A stretch of DNA of 64,000 nt from Streptomyces diacarni. GTDB lineage: Bacteria > Actinomycetota > Actinomycetes > Streptomycetales > Streptomycetaceae. The translations under genes and the position numbers were made by a program. Where the stretch lies: assembly GCF_003323715.1 (NCBI RefSeq), contig NZ_QOIN01000048.1, positions 1 to 64,000 on the forward strand. Reading direction: 5' to 3'. Shown here piece after piece: positions 1 to 8,447 of this stretch (its first letter is position 1; each line of letters begins with the position of its first letter). Below the pieces are notes generated by a model. The model searched no databases. It was not told the DNA's origin and was given only the letters and a program-made list of their open reading frames with translations.

Positions 1-225
1 CAGCGCTGCGAGGCGCAGCGCTGCGAGGCGCAGCGCTGCCAGGGGCAGCGCTGCGAGGGGCAGCGCTGCGAGGGGCAGCGCTGCGAGGGGCAGCGCTGCG
101 AGGGGCAGCGCTGCGAGGGGCAGCGCTGCGAGGGGCAGCGCTGCGAGGGGCAGCGCTGCGAGGGGCAGCGCTGCGAGGGGCAGCGCTGCGAGGGGCAGCG
201 CTGCGAGGGGCAGCGCTGCGAGGGG
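1..225. repeat. 15-bp tandem repeat array (15 units)
   Basis: Fifteen consecutive 15-bp units, consensus cagcgctgcgagggg, fill the left edge; the first two end in aggcg and the third has one substitution, the other twelve are identical. Each unit contains the self-complementary octamer CAGCGCTG. The array ends just short of the stop codon of glpX, so it lies directly downstream of that gene, and it may continue beyond the window edge. Because 15 is a multiple of three, all frames stay open, but the resulting pentapeptide repeats look like nothing known. Confidence 0.95.
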
Positions 226-236
226 CGGCGCAGCGC

Positions 237-1271
237 TCAGCGGGCGCGGTCGAAGTCGATGGCGCTGTAGGCGCGCAGCTTCGAGAGCCGGTGCACGGAT
301 TCGATCTGGCGGATGGTGCCCGACTTGGACCGCATCACCAGGGACTGGGTGTAGGCGCGCTCTGCCCGGTAGTGGACGCCGCGCAGCAGGTCGCCGTCGG
401 TGATGCCGGTGGCGACGAAGAAGACGTTCTCCCCCTGAACCAGGTCCTCGGTCAGCAGCACCTTGTCGAGGTCGTGTCCGGCGTCGAGGGCGCGCTGCCT
501 CTCGTCGTCGTCCTTGGGCCACAGCTTGCCCTGTATCGTCCCGCCGAGGCACTTGATCGCGCAGGCGGCGATGATGCCCTCGGGGGTGCCGCCCACGCCG
601 AGCAGCAGGTCGACGCCGGTCTCCTCGCGCACGGTCATCACGGCGCCGGCGACGTCGCCGTCGGCGATGAACTTGATCCGCGCGCCGGCCTCGCGGATCT
701 CCTGGACCAGGTTCTCGTGCCGGGGGCGGTCGAGCACGACGACGGTGACGTCCTCGACGCCGCAGCCCTTGGCCTTGGCGATCCGCCGGATGTTGACGGC
801 GGGCGGCGCGGTGATGTCCACGAACTCGGCGGCCTCGGGCCCGGTCACCAGCTTGTCCATGTAGAAGACCGCGCTGGGGTCGAACATCGCGCCGCGCTCG
901 GCCACCGCCAGCACCGAGACGGCGTTGCCCATGCCCTTGGCGGTGAGGGTCGTACCGTCGACGGGGTCGACGGCCACGTCGCACTCGGCGCCCGTTCCGT
1001 CGCCGACGCGCTCCCCGTTGTAGAGCATCGGCGCCTCGTCCTTCTCGCCTTCGCCGATCACCACGATGCCGTTCATGGAGACCGTCGAGACGAGGGTGCG
1101 CATGGCCTTGACGGCGGCGCCGTCGGCGCCGTTCTTGTCGCCCTTGCCCACCCAGCGGCCCGAGGCCATGGCCCCCGCCTCGGTGACCCGTACGAGCTCC
1201 AGCGCGAGGTTGCGGTCCGGTGCCTCCGGGCTGACTTCGAGCTGTGAGGGCAGGTGGTGGTGTTCGGTCAT
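237..1271 (-). CDS. glpX: Class II fructose-1,6-bisphosphatase GlpX
   Basis: Hydrolyses fructose-1,6-bisphosphate to fructose-6-phosphate, the cytosolic committed step of gluconeogenesis; class II enzymes serve this role in actinobacteria, which commonly lack the class I enzyme. The 344-residue protein shows the metal/phosphate signatures GEGEKDEAP (about 73-81) and DPVDGTT (about 102-108) and a GVGGTPEG loop further on. The ATG at 1271 is chosen because AAAGGTG sits at Shine-Dalgarno distance; a longer reading to 1310 adds 13 residues without support. It is divergent from the DUF4245 gene, and the tandem array abuts its 3' end. Confidence 0.96.
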   Translation of the reverse strand: MTEHHHLPSQLEVSPEAPDRNLALELVRVTEAGAMASGRWVGKGDKNGADGAAVKAMRTLVSTVSMNGIVVIGEGEKDEAPMLYNGERVGDGTGAECDVAVDPVDGTTLTAKGMGNAVSVLAVAERGAMFDPSAVFYMDKLVTGPEAAEFVDITAPPAVNIRRIAKAKGCGVEDVTVVVLDRPRHENLVQEIREAGARIKFIADGDVAGAVMTVREETGVDLLLGVGGTPEGIIAACAIKCLGGTIQGKLWPKDDDERQRALDAGHDLDKVLLTEDLVQGENVFFVATGITDGDLLRGVHYRAERAYTQSLVMRSKSGTIRQIESVHRLSKLRAYSAIDFDRAR

Positions 1272-1458
1272 CGGAACACACCTTTCTGTACGGCGACTCT
1301 GTACGGCCACTGCGGCGACGTGAGCTGTGCCGATTCGGCGAGGGTGAACAGGATTTTACCGGTCGTCATCTAAGTGAGCAGGAGCGCCCACGGATGAGCG
1401 TGGGGGCCGGGTCCGCCCCTGTCGCGGGCCGCCGACCGGCATAAGGGACGATGGGGGC

Positions 1459-2010
1459 GTGGCAGCAGACAAGAAGCGCGGCACGCAGACGGCCCGCGAC
1501 ATGGTGATCTCGCTGGCGGTGATCATCCTCGCCGCGTGGGTGATCTATCTGTTCATTCCCCACGACGAGGCCAAGAACCCGGCCAAGACGGTCAGCTACC
1601 GGGTGGAGTTGGCGTCCGCACGGCGTGCGGCGCCCTATCCCGTCGCCGCGCCGCAGGGGCTGCCGAAGGACTGGCGCGCGACCTCCGTGCGCTACTCCGC
1701 CGACGCCCCGACGGGGGCCGCCTGGCATCTGGGCTTCATGACGCCGAACGAGGAGTACGCCGCCGTCGAACAGAGCGACGGCGAGAAGCTCGGGCGGTTC
1801 GTCGACGAGGTGACCCAGGGCGCGCGCAAGACCGCGAAGAAGCAGCGCGTCGCGGGCGAGGAGTGGACGCGCTACTCCGGCACCGAGTACGACGCGCTGG
1901 TGCGCACGGCCCAGGACGGCAAGTCGGTGACCGTCGTCACCGGTACGGCCAACTTCCAGCAGCTGGGCCGGCTCGCCGGGGCGCTGGAGGCCAAGTCGCT
2001 GGAGGGCTGA
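1459..2010 (+). CDS. DUF4245 family membrane-anchored protein
   Basis: A 183-residue protein with one N-terminal transmembrane helix (about residues 16-31, rich in V/I/L/A) after a short basic cytoplasmic tail, then a hydrophilic domain that would face outside. This matches the DUF4245 family, which in streptomycetes commonly sits divergently next to glpX, as here. The start is GTG at 1459 with AAGGGA upstream. No catalytic motif is visible and the function is unknown; the conserved linkage to glpX is the only hint. Confidence 0.85.
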   Translation: MAADKKRGTQTARDMVISLAVIILAAWVIYLFIPHDEAKNPAKTVSYRVELASARRAAPYPVAAPQGLPKDWRATSVRYSADAPTGAAWHLGFMTPNEEYAAVEQSDGEKLGRFVDEVTQGARKTAKKQRVAGEEWTRYSGTEYDALVRTAQDGKSVTVVTGTANFQQLGRLAGALEAKSLEG

Positions 2011-2081
2011 TCACACTCGCCCCCGCCCCCTTCCTGTCCGACCGGCTCCCCGTCCGACCGTTTCCCGCGGGGCGTGCGAAA

Positions 2082-2111
2082 GCCCCCGCGCGAGGGGATA
2101 CGTGCGGGGGC
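2082..2111 (+). terminator. Stem-loop downstream of the DUF4245 gene
   Basis: GCCCCCGC (2082-2089) pairs with GCGGGGGC (2104-2111) across a 14-nt loop, about 70 nt after the stop codon. There is no T-run, which is usual for actinobacterial terminators. Confidence 0.5.
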
Positions 2112-2128
2112 GGTCCGTCGACGCGGCT

Positions 2129-2191
2129 GCTCAGCGGGTCGGCGCGGTTGCTCAGCGGGTCGGCGCGGTTGCTCAGCGGGTCGGCGACCCA
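2129..2191. repeat. Three 21-bp direct repeats
   Basis: Three units start at 2129, 2150 and 2171, each beginning gctcagcgggtcggcg; the first two are identical and the third diverges in its last bases. The array lies between two convergent genes. Confidence 0.9.
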
Positions 2192-2206
2192 GCGGCTCGC
2201 CGACCC
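2178..2206. terminator. Probable bidirectional terminator
   Basis: A perfect 10-bp stem, GGGTCGGCGA (2178-2187) with TCGCCGACCC (2197-2206) and a 9-nt loop, lies between the converging DUF4245 and nitroreductase genes. The last 21-bp repeat unit supplies its left arm. Confidence 0.55.
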
Positions 2207-2220
2207 GGTGGCTCAGCGCT

Positions 2221-2814
2221 TCACAGGACGGTGACCACGTCGTCGTAGGCGAGGCGGGGCGAGCGCGGTCGGAAGGCGTCGGGGCCCGGCTTGCCGATGT
2301 TGACGACCATGAGCACGCGTTGGCGCCCGTCGCCGAAGAACTCCTTGTTGACGCCCTCGGGGTCGAAGCCGGTCATCGGACCCGCGGCCAGACCCGCGGC
2401 GCGCACGCCGACGATGAAGTAGCCGGCCTGGAGGGTCGCGTTGAGGGCGCCGGCGGTCTCGCGCGAGGTCTCCTCGGCGAAGACCGCGTCCTTGATGTGC
2501 GGGGCGTGCGGGAACAGCTCCGGCAGCCGCTCGTGGAAGTCGAGGTCGTAGGAGAGGACCGCGGTCAGCGGCGCCTTGCGGGTCTTGGGCACGTTGCCCT
2601 CGGCCATGTGGGCGAGCAGGCGCTCGCGGCTCTCGGACGAGCGCAGCAGCGTCACCCGCAGGGGCGACTGGTTGAACGCGGTGGGGCCGTACTTGACCAG
2701 GTCGTAGATCGCCTGGGTCTGCTCCTCGGTGATCGGCTCGTCCGTGAAGGCGTTGGCCGTGCGGGCCTCACGGAAGAGGAGATCCTGGGCTGCGGGGTCG
2801 AGCGCGAGAGCCAT
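2221..2814 (-). CDS. Nitroreductase family protein (RutE/HadB-like)
   Basis: A 197-residue FMN-dependent NAD(P)H oxidoreductase of the nitroreductase fold. Length and the pattern (N-terminal FTDEPIT, YGPTAFNQSPLR for FMN binding, late AGPMTGFD) fit the malonic-semialdehyde reductase RutE/HadB branch, but no other pyrimidine-degradation (rut) genes lie nearby, so the physiological substrate is open. The ATG at 2814 begins the conserved N-terminus MALALDPAAQD; a longer in-frame reading reaches 3063 but would run through the xseB gene. A palindrome upstream suggests dedicated regulation. Confidence 0.9.
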   Translation of the reverse strand: MALALDPAAQDLLFREARTANAFTDEPITEEQTQAIYDLVKYGPTAFNQSPLRVTLLRSSESRERLLAHMAEGNVPKTRKAPLTAVLSYDLDFHERLPELFPHAPHIKDAVFAEETSRETAGALNATLQAGYFIVGVRAAGLAAGPMTGFDPEGVNKEFFGDGRQRVLMVVNIGKPGPDAFRPRSPRLAYDDVVTVL

Positions 2815-2874
2815 GGGGGCGGTGCCTTGCCTTTTCGTGCGGGGTAGGGGTGCACGGTTGAGTGTAACGAGCAC

Positions 2875-2892
2875 TTGTTCAAGCTTGAATAA
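2875..2892 (-). promoter_or_regulatory. Palindromic putative operator upstream of the nitroreductase gene
   Basis: TTCAAGCTTGAA (2878-2889) is a perfect 12-bp palindrome, extended by outer TT/AA pairs to TTgTTCAAGCTTGAAtAA. It lies about 60 bp upstream of the nitroreductase start in a locally AT-richer stretch. This size and symmetry suit a dimeric MarR/HxlR/TetR-type repressor, but no such regulator is adjacent. Confidence 0.45.
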
Positions 2893-2915
2893 ATGCTGGC
2901 CACGGCCCCCCGCGG

Positions 2916-3257
2916 TCAACCCGGCCCCGATGAGCCCGCGTCGTCCCCCTCCACCTCTTCGGCCCCTTCCCCCTCTTCTTCCTCCAGCACCGCGTCCAGC
3001 CGGGCCCGCGCGCCGTCCAGCCAGGCGCGGCAGATGCCCGCGAGCTCCTCGCCGCGCTCCCACAGCGCCAGCGACTCCTCCAGCGTCGAGCCGCCCGACT
3101 CCAGACGCTGCACGACCTCGACCAGCTCCGCCCGCGCCTGCTCGTAGCTGAGCGCGTCCGCCGTGGCCAGCTCGGCCTGGGAGGCCGACGCGTCGTCCCC
3201 GGACGCTCCGTCCCCGGCCGCCGCGGCAGCCGCGGCACCTTCCGCTTCCGTCGTCAT
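2916..3257 (-). CDS. xseB: Exodeoxyribonuclease VII small subunit
   Basis: A 113-residue acidic protein. The core LSYEQARAELVEVVQRLESGG...LEESLALWERGEEL is the family signature of the small subunit that assembles with XseA to degrade single-stranded DNA to short oligonucleotides. The ends are longer and more low-complexity than in E. coli: an Ala/Asp-rich N-terminus and a Glu-rich C-terminus. It follows xseA by 9 bp and is surely cotranscribed. Confidence 0.95.
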   Translation of the reverse strand: MTTEAEGAAAAAAAGDGASGDDASASQAELATADALSYEQARAELVEVVQRLESGGSTLEESLALWERGEELAGICRAWLDGARARLDAVLEEEEGEGAEEVEGDDAGSSGPG

Positions 3258-3266
3258 ACAGCCAGC

Positions 3267-4481
3267 CTATGCGCGCCCTGTGACAGCGACGCCGAAGTCC
3301 CCCTCGGCGACCCGGGCCCGCAGCGGCTCGCCCTCGGCCACCTCGGCGGCGTCCCGCACGACGGCCCCGTCCGCGCGCCGGAGCACCGCGTACCCGCGAT
3401 TGAGCGTCGCCGCGGGGGAGAGGGCCACGACACGGGCGCGGGTGTGCGCCAGCTCGTCCTGGGCGCGGGCCAGCCGGTGATCCAGACAGCGGCGGGAGCG
3501 GTCGAGCAGCGCCGCCACCTCGTCCTCGCGGGACTCCACCAGCGCGTGCGGATCGGCCATCGCCGGGCGGCTCATCACGTCCGCCAGGCCACGCTCCTCC
3601 CGCTCCAGCCTGCCGTTCATCACCCGCAGGCCGCGCTCACGCAGCGCCCGCACCCGCTCGTGCTCCTCGCCGACGTCCGGCACCGTGTCCTTCGCCGCGT
3701 GCGTGGGTGTCCGCGAGCGCAGGTCGGCCACCAGGTCGAGAAGCGGCGCGTCCGCCTCGTGCCCGATCGCCGAGACCACCGGCGTGCGCGCCGCCGCCAC
3801 CGCGCGGACCAGGCGCTCGTCGGAGAACGGCAGCAGATCCTCCATACCGCCGCCGCCCCGCGTCACGATGATCACGTCCACGTCCTGCCGGGCGTCCAGC
3901 TCGCGCAGCGCCTCGATGATCTGCGGGACCGCGTAGGCGCCCTGCACCGCCGTGTTGCGCACCTCGAAGCGGACGGCGGGCCAGCGCTCCCGCGCCGTGT
4001 GCAGCACGTCCCGCTCGGCGTCGGAGGCCCGGCCGGTGATCAGCCCTATCCGCTGCGGCAGGAACGGCAGCCCCTTCTTGCGCTCGGCCGCGAACAGCCC
4101 CTCGGCCGCCAGCGCCTTGCGCAGCCGCTCCAGGCGGGCCAGCAGCTCGCCGACGCCGACCGGACGGATCTCGGCCGCGCGCAGCGACAGCCGTCCCGCC
4201 TTCTCGTACCACTCCGGCTTCGCGTGGACGACGACGCGGGTGCCCTCGCTGATGACGTCCTTGACCTGCTCGTAGACCTGACGGAAACAGGTGACGCTCA
4301 GCGAGACCTCGCGGGAGGGGTCGCGCAGCGTCAGGAAGACCATGCCGGCCCCCGGTCTGGGCGAGAGCTGGATGATCTGGCCCTCCACCCACACGGCTCC
4401 CAGCCGGTCGATCCAGCCGCGGATCAGCCGGGAGACCTCGCTGACGGGGATCGGGGACTCGGCGGACGTGGTGAGAGCCAT
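3267..4481 (-). CDS. xseA: Exodeoxyribonuclease VII large subunit
   Basis: The 404-residue catalytic subunit of exonuclease VII. It has an N-terminal OB-fold (about 10-110: VWVEGQI...GMVFLTLRDP...VVVHAKPEWYEKAGRLSL), the exonuclease VII core with GLITGRASDAERDVL and VIIVTRGGGGMEDLLPFSDE, the metal-site region VSAIGHEADAPLLD, and a C-terminal helical part ending in the usual NRGYAVLRR element. It lies upstream of xseB and 77 bp downstream of the permease gene on the same strand, so the three may share a transcript. Confidence 0.96.
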   Translation of the reverse strand: MALTTSAESPIPVSEVSRLIRGWIDRLGAVWVEGQIIQLSPRPGAGMVFLTLRDPSREVSLSVTCFRQVYEQVKDVISEGTRVVVHAKPEWYEKAGRLSLRAAEIRPVGVGELLARLERLRKALAAEGLFAAERKKGLPFLPQRIGLITGRASDAERDVLHTARERWPAVRFEVRNTAVQGAYAVPQIIEALRELDARQDVDVIIVTRGGGGMEDLLPFSDERLVRAVAAARTPVVSAIGHEADAPLLDLVADLRSRTPTHAAKDTVPDVGEEHERVRALRERGLRVMNGRLEREERGLADVMSRPAMADPHALVESREDEVAALLDRSRRCLDHRLARAQDELAHTRARVVALSPAATLNRGYAVLRRADGAVVRDAAEVAEGEPLRARVAEGDFGVAVTGRA

Positions 4482-4558
4482 GCGAGAAGGCTAGGCCCTG
4501 CCACCGACAGCCTGGCCCCGCCCCCGCAGGGCCCGCCGCACCTTGTCCCGGCGCGCCC

Positions 4559-6040
4559 TCAGCCCCCGCTTCCGTCTCCCGGGCCGCCCCCACTCCGGCT
4601 CTCCCGGCCGGTCCCGTTCCTCCGGCCCCCACGGCGGTCACGGGCGCGGAGGACGCACAGCGCGAGCAGGGCCAGGACGAACCAGCCCAGGCCCACCCAG
4701 TGGGCCTCCCGGTTGGCGGTGACGATCACGGCGATGACGATGGCGAGCCCCACCAGCGGAACCACCCAGTCCCACACGCCGCGCGCCCGTGGGTCCTCGG
4801 CGGTGGGTCCGGACGCGCTCCCGGCGCGGCGTCCGAGCCCGTAGTAGCCCACCACCGACAGGTGCAGCATGCCGAAGGCGAACAGGGCGCCGATGTCGAC
4901 GATGGAGACCAGCCGGTCCAGGCCGTCGGGGGCGCGCGCCGCCCACACGGCGGCGCACATCGTCAGCACCGCGCTCACCAGCAGCGCCCGCCCCGGCACC
5001 CCGGTGCGCGGGCTGACGCTTCCCAGGACGTGCGGCAGCCGGCGGTCCCTGGCCATGGCGTACAGCAGCCGGGAGGCGGCCGCCTGCCCGGCCAGCGCCG
5101 CGAAGGCAGCCCCCAGCGCCTTGCTCGCCGCCACCGTCGTCTCCAGCCAGCCGCCGACCGCCGCCTCGGTGGCGTCGTAGAAGGCCGAACCCTGCTTCGC
5201 CGGGTCCTCGGCCAGCTGCCGTGAGGAGTCCTCGGACAGCAGCGCGGCCAGGTACGTCTGCGCGACGAAGAGCACTCCGGTGAGCAGCAGGCACCACACC
5301 AGCGCCCTGGCCACCGTCGGCGCGGTGCGGCCCTTGCCGCCGGCCGCCTCCTCGGCGAAGTTGGCGATGGCGTCGAAGCCCAGGAAGGAGAGCACCGCCA
5401 CCGAGACCGCGCTCAGCAGGGCCGTCAGCGAGAACGCCCGGTCCCCGGTGAGCGGGGAGAGCCAGCCGCGCTGCGGGCCGTCCTGGACCAGTACGACGAG
5501 CGCGGCGGCCACGAACACCAGCAGCACCAGGATCTCCATGGCGAGCACCAGGAACCCCACGAGGGCCGCGCGGCGTACGCCCGAGAGGTTGAGCGCGGTG
5601 GTGATCACGACCGCGATCGCCGTCCAGATCCACTGGTCCACCTCGGGGACCAGCTGCGCCATGGCGATGCCCGAGAAGAGGTAGGCGACGGCCGGGATGA
5701 GGAGGTAGTCGAGCATCATCATCCAGCCGGTGACGAAGCCCGCGCCGTCCCCCAGGCCGGCGCGCGCGTACGCGTACACCGAGCCAGCCTGCGGCGCCGT
5801 GTGGATCATCCGTGCGTACGAGTAGGCGGTGAACGACATGGCCACCGTGGCGACCACGTACACCAAAGGGACGACTCCGTGGCTGCGGGCGTCCAGCGCC
5901 CCGTAGATGCCCACCGGCGCCATCGGCGCGATGAACAGCAGCCCGTAGACGATCAGGTCGCGGAGGGTCAGACTGCGCCGCAGGGCACCGTCCGGACGGC
6001 CTCCCAGGATTCCCGCGGTGCGTGTGCGAGCTGAAGGCAT
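4559..6040 (-). CDS. APC superfamily amino acid permease
   Basis: A 493-residue integral membrane transporter with about twelve hydrophobic segments and APC-family features near the N-terminus (LTLRDLIVYGLLFIAPMAP) and in helix 2-3 (AQAGSVYAY-like PQAGSVYAYARAGLG). It would import an amino acid or related amine by proton symport or exchange; the substrate cannot be read from sequence. The ATG at 6040 gives a typical short cytoplasmic tail; longer in-frame readings add an implausible Arg-rich extension. It is divergent from ispH and upstream of xseA. The C-terminus is a Gly/Ser-rich tail. Confidence 0.88.
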   Translation of the reverse strand: MPSARTRTAGILGGRPDGALRRSLTLRDLIVYGLLFIAPMAPVGIYGALDARSHGVVPLVYVVATVAMSFTAYSYARMIHTAPQAGSVYAYARAGLGDGAGFVTGWMMMLDYLLIPAVAYLFSGIAMAQLVPEVDQWIWTAIAVVITTALNLSGVRRAALVGFLVLAMEILVLLVFVAAALVVLVQDGPQRGWLSPLTGDRAFSLTALLSAVSVAVLSFLGFDAIANFAEEAAGGKGRTAPTVARALVWCLLLTGVLFVAQTYLAALLSEDSSRQLAEDPAKQGSAFYDATEAAVGGWLETTVAASKALGAAFAALAGQAAASRLLYAMARDRRLPHVLGSVSPRTGVPGRALLVSAVLTMCAAVWAARAPDGLDRLVSIVDIGALFAFGMLHLSVVGYYGLGRRAGSASGPTAEDPRARGVWDWVVPLVGLAIVIAVIVTANREAHWVGLGWFVLALLALCVLRARDRRGGRRNGTGRESRSGGGPGDGSGG

Positions 6041-6177
6041 GGGGCCAGCTTGCCGCAGAACGCCGGCCGCGGCAGCGGAGCGCGCCACCTCCGGCTGCGG
6101 ACGCGCTCCTCGCACGCCCCCCGAGTGAATCCCCGCACGCCCCGATGCCCTTTTCTCCCCGCCCTTACGATGGAGCC

Positions 6178-7215
6178 ATGACTGGAACGTCCGACCGCAG
6201 GGCCGCCGACACACCGGAAGCCACGACAGCCGAACCCGCCGCCGGGGGACGCCGCCGCGTCCTGCTCGCCGCACCCCGCGGCTACTGCGCCGGCGTCGAC
6301 CGCGCGGTGATCGCCGTGGAGAAGGCGCTGGAGCAGTACGGCGCTCCGATCTACGTGCGGCACGAGATCGTGCACAACAAGTACGTCGTCCAGACGCTGG
6401 AGAAGAAGGGCGCGATCTTCGTCGAGGAGACGGAGGAGGTACCCGAGGGCGAGATCGTCATCTTCTCCGCACACGGCGTGGCGCCGACCGTCCACGACGA
6501 GGCGCAGCGCGGCAAGCTGGCCACCATCGACGCCACCTGCCCGCTGGTGACCAAGGTGCACAAGGAAGCCGTGCGCTACGCCAAGGAGGACTACGACATC
6601 CTCCTGATCGGCCACGAGGGGCACGAAGAGGTCATCGGCACCAGCGGTGAGGCACCCGACCACATCACGCTGGTCGACGGTCCGGACGACGTGAAGAACG
6701 TCGAGGTCCGCGACCCGGAGAAGGTCGTGTGGCTCTCCCAGACCACCCTGTCGGTGGACGAGACGATGGAGACGGTCGACGCCCTCCAGGGCCGCTACCC
6801 CAACCTGCTCTCGCCGCCCAGCGACGACATCTGCTACGCCACGCAGAACCGCCAGACCGCCATCAAGCAGGTCGCGGCCGAGGCCGACCTGGTGCTGGTC
6901 GTCGGCTCCAGGAACTCCTCCAACTCCGTCCGCCTGGTCGAGACGGCGCTGACGCACGGCGCCAAGGACGGCCACCTCGTCGACAACGCGGAGGAGCTCG
7001 ACGAGACCTGGCTGGAGGGCGTGGAGACCATCGGCCTGTCCTCCGGAGCCTCCGTGCCCGAGGTGCTGGTCGACGGCGTGCTGGAGTGGCTGGCGCAGCG
7101 CGGCTGGGACGAGGTGGAGATCGTCAAGCCGGTCGACGAACACATGCAGTTCTCGCTCCCCAAGGAGCTGCGGCGCGACCTGCGGTCCGAGGCGTCCGAA
7201 AAGCTGCGGGCCTGA
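6178..7215 (+). CDS. ispH: 4-hydroxy-3-methylbut-2-enyl diphosphate reductase
   Basis: Last enzyme of the MEP isoprenoid pathway: an [4Fe-4S] enzyme reducing HMBPP to IPP and DMAPP. The 345-residue protein has the three cluster cysteines in their family contexts: GYCAGVDRA (Cys37), DATCPLV (Cys121) and DDICYATQNRQ (Cys219), and the substrate-site histidines in RHEIVHNK and SAHGV. The ATG at 6178 is preceded by GATGGAG; about 25 disordered residues precede the first conserved strand. It is divergent from the permease gene. Confidence 0.97.
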   Translation: MTGTSDRRAADTPEATTAEPAAGGRRRVLLAAPRGYCAGVDRAVIAVEKALEQYGAPIYVRHEIVHNKYVVQTLEKKGAIFVEETEEVPEGEIVIFSAHGVAPTVHDEAQRGKLATIDATCPLVTKVHKEAVRYAKEDYDILLIGHEGHEEVIGTSGEAPDHITLVDGPDDVKNVEVRDPEKVVWLSQTTLSVDETMETVDALQGRYPNLLSPPSDDICYATQNRQTAIKQVAAEADLVLVVGSRNSSNSVRLVETALTHGAKDGHLVDNAEELDETWLEGVETIGLSSGASVPEVLVDGVLEWLAQRGWDEVEIVKPVDEHMQFSLPKELRRDLRSEASEKLRA

Positions 7216-7270
7216 GCGCACCGCGGCGGCTCCTGGCGTGCCGCCGGGGCTGCCGCGGTGTCGGGTGGCT

Positions 7271-7304
7271 GCCACTGCGGCCACCGCCGTGCTGGGGCAG
7301 TGGC
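7271..7304 (+). terminator. Stem-loop downstream of ispH
   Basis: GCCACTGC (7271-7278) pairs with GCAGTGGC (7297-7304) around an 18-nt loop, between converging ispH and the DUF6542 gene. The rest of the 257-bp intergenic stretch shows no gene. Confidence 0.35.
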
Positions 7305-7472
7305 CATCGGGTCGGAGTCGGTCGCACTGCTGTGCGAGTGGCGTGTTGCTGTCGGGCGCACGCCCTGCGTGGCCGGAGTGCTGCGGTCGGCGGCGCTGCT
7401 GCGCGGGCACCGCGTCGCCGGTCATGGCCGCACGGCTGCTGCGCGGTGACCCCGCCGCAGGCCGTACCCCGC

Positions 7473-8219
7473 TCAGGCGCCCTGGGGCGCCTTGGCGCGC
7501 CGCCTCCTGCGGCGCTCCAGGGCGAGCTTCGTCTTCCGTACGAGGACGATCAGCCCGGCGAGCAGCGTGCCCGCGTACAGCCAGACGGCGTGCAGCGCCA
7601 ACCCCGTGAAGACGTCCTGGAGCAGCCCGGCGACGCCCTTCCCCGAGCCGCCCACCAGGAACAGCCCGACCGTGTAGGCCAGCGGCATCGCGACCGGTGC
7701 CGCGAACAGCTCGGCGGGCCGCACCCACAGCGCCGCGGCGACGCAGACGAGCACGAACGCGCTGCCGTACGCCACGGGTACCCCGCTCGGCAGCAGCCCG
7801 ACGAGCGCGCCGAAGGCCGCCATCAGCAGCATGGCGAACACCCCGACGCCCAGCCCCGTCAGCCGGGGCGCGGGCCGCCTGCCCCGCAGGGCGCCCCGCG
7901 CCCCGGCGGGCGCACCCTCGCCAGAGGGCGCCGGACGGTGGGCGGAAGGGCGGTCCCCCTGCGTCCCCCCGCGCCCCGAGGGCGGCGGAGGCGGGGGAGA
8001 GGACGAGGGCGCGGCGGCCGGACGGGGCAGGCGCGGCCTGCGCCGGATGCGGACACTTCCGGCCGCGACCTCGCCACCGCCCATGCCGGCGGCGTCGTCG
8101 GCCGGCGCGTGGCCCTGACGCGGCTCGTCGCCGTACCGGCGGGGCGGCTCGTACGGCTCGGGGTCCCCGTACAGCTCGTACGGGTCGTGCTGGGTCGGGT
8201 GCGCGCTGCGTTGCTCCAC
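7473..8219 (-). CDS. DUF6542 domain membrane protein
   Basis: A 248-residue protein: about 115 residues of hydrophilic, Pro/Arg/Gly-rich, probably disordered sequence with a YELYGDPEPYEPPRRYG stretch, then four hydrophobic helices (about 120-235) and a very basic C-terminus. It matches the DUF6542 proteins found between ispH and ychF in streptomycetes. The function is unknown. It is divergent from ychF. Confidence 0.8.
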   Translation of the reverse strand: MEQRSAHPTQHDPYELYGDPEPYEPPRRYGDEPRQGHAPADDAAGMGGGEVAAGSVRIRRRPRLPRPAAAPSSSPPPPPPSGRGGTQGDRPSAHRPAPSGEGAPAGARGALRGRRPAPRLTGLGVGVFAMLLMAAFGALVGLLPSGVPVAYGSAFVLVCVAAALWVRPAELFAAPVAMPLAYTVGLFLVGGSGKGVAGLLQDVFTGLALHAVWLYAGTLLAGLIVLVRKTKLALERRRRRRAKAPQGA

Positions 8220-8447
8220 CGGGCCACGGTAGGTCGTACGTGCCCGGCCCGGCGGTCATGGACACGCGATATCCGCCACCGCCACCGGACCGGCACGCCC
8301 GCGATCCGCCGGGAGGAGGAACACCGGTCGGGGGAGGGCGTTGCAAGGCCTTCCGTAGACTGGGTGGTCGGCCTTCGAGGGCCGCCTGTCCGCCAACAGA
8401 CCCCACTATGGAGAACCCCGCGAGGGGCCACGGGAAGTAGTCGCCAC

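Noticed and set aside
1..225. CRISPR array
   Set aside because: Units are contiguous without unique spacers, and no cas genes are present.
1..270. QRCEG pentapeptide-repeat protein encoded by the 15-bp array
   Set aside because: No start codon or supporting context in the window; the frame would run antisense into glpX. Open frames follow simply from the unit length.
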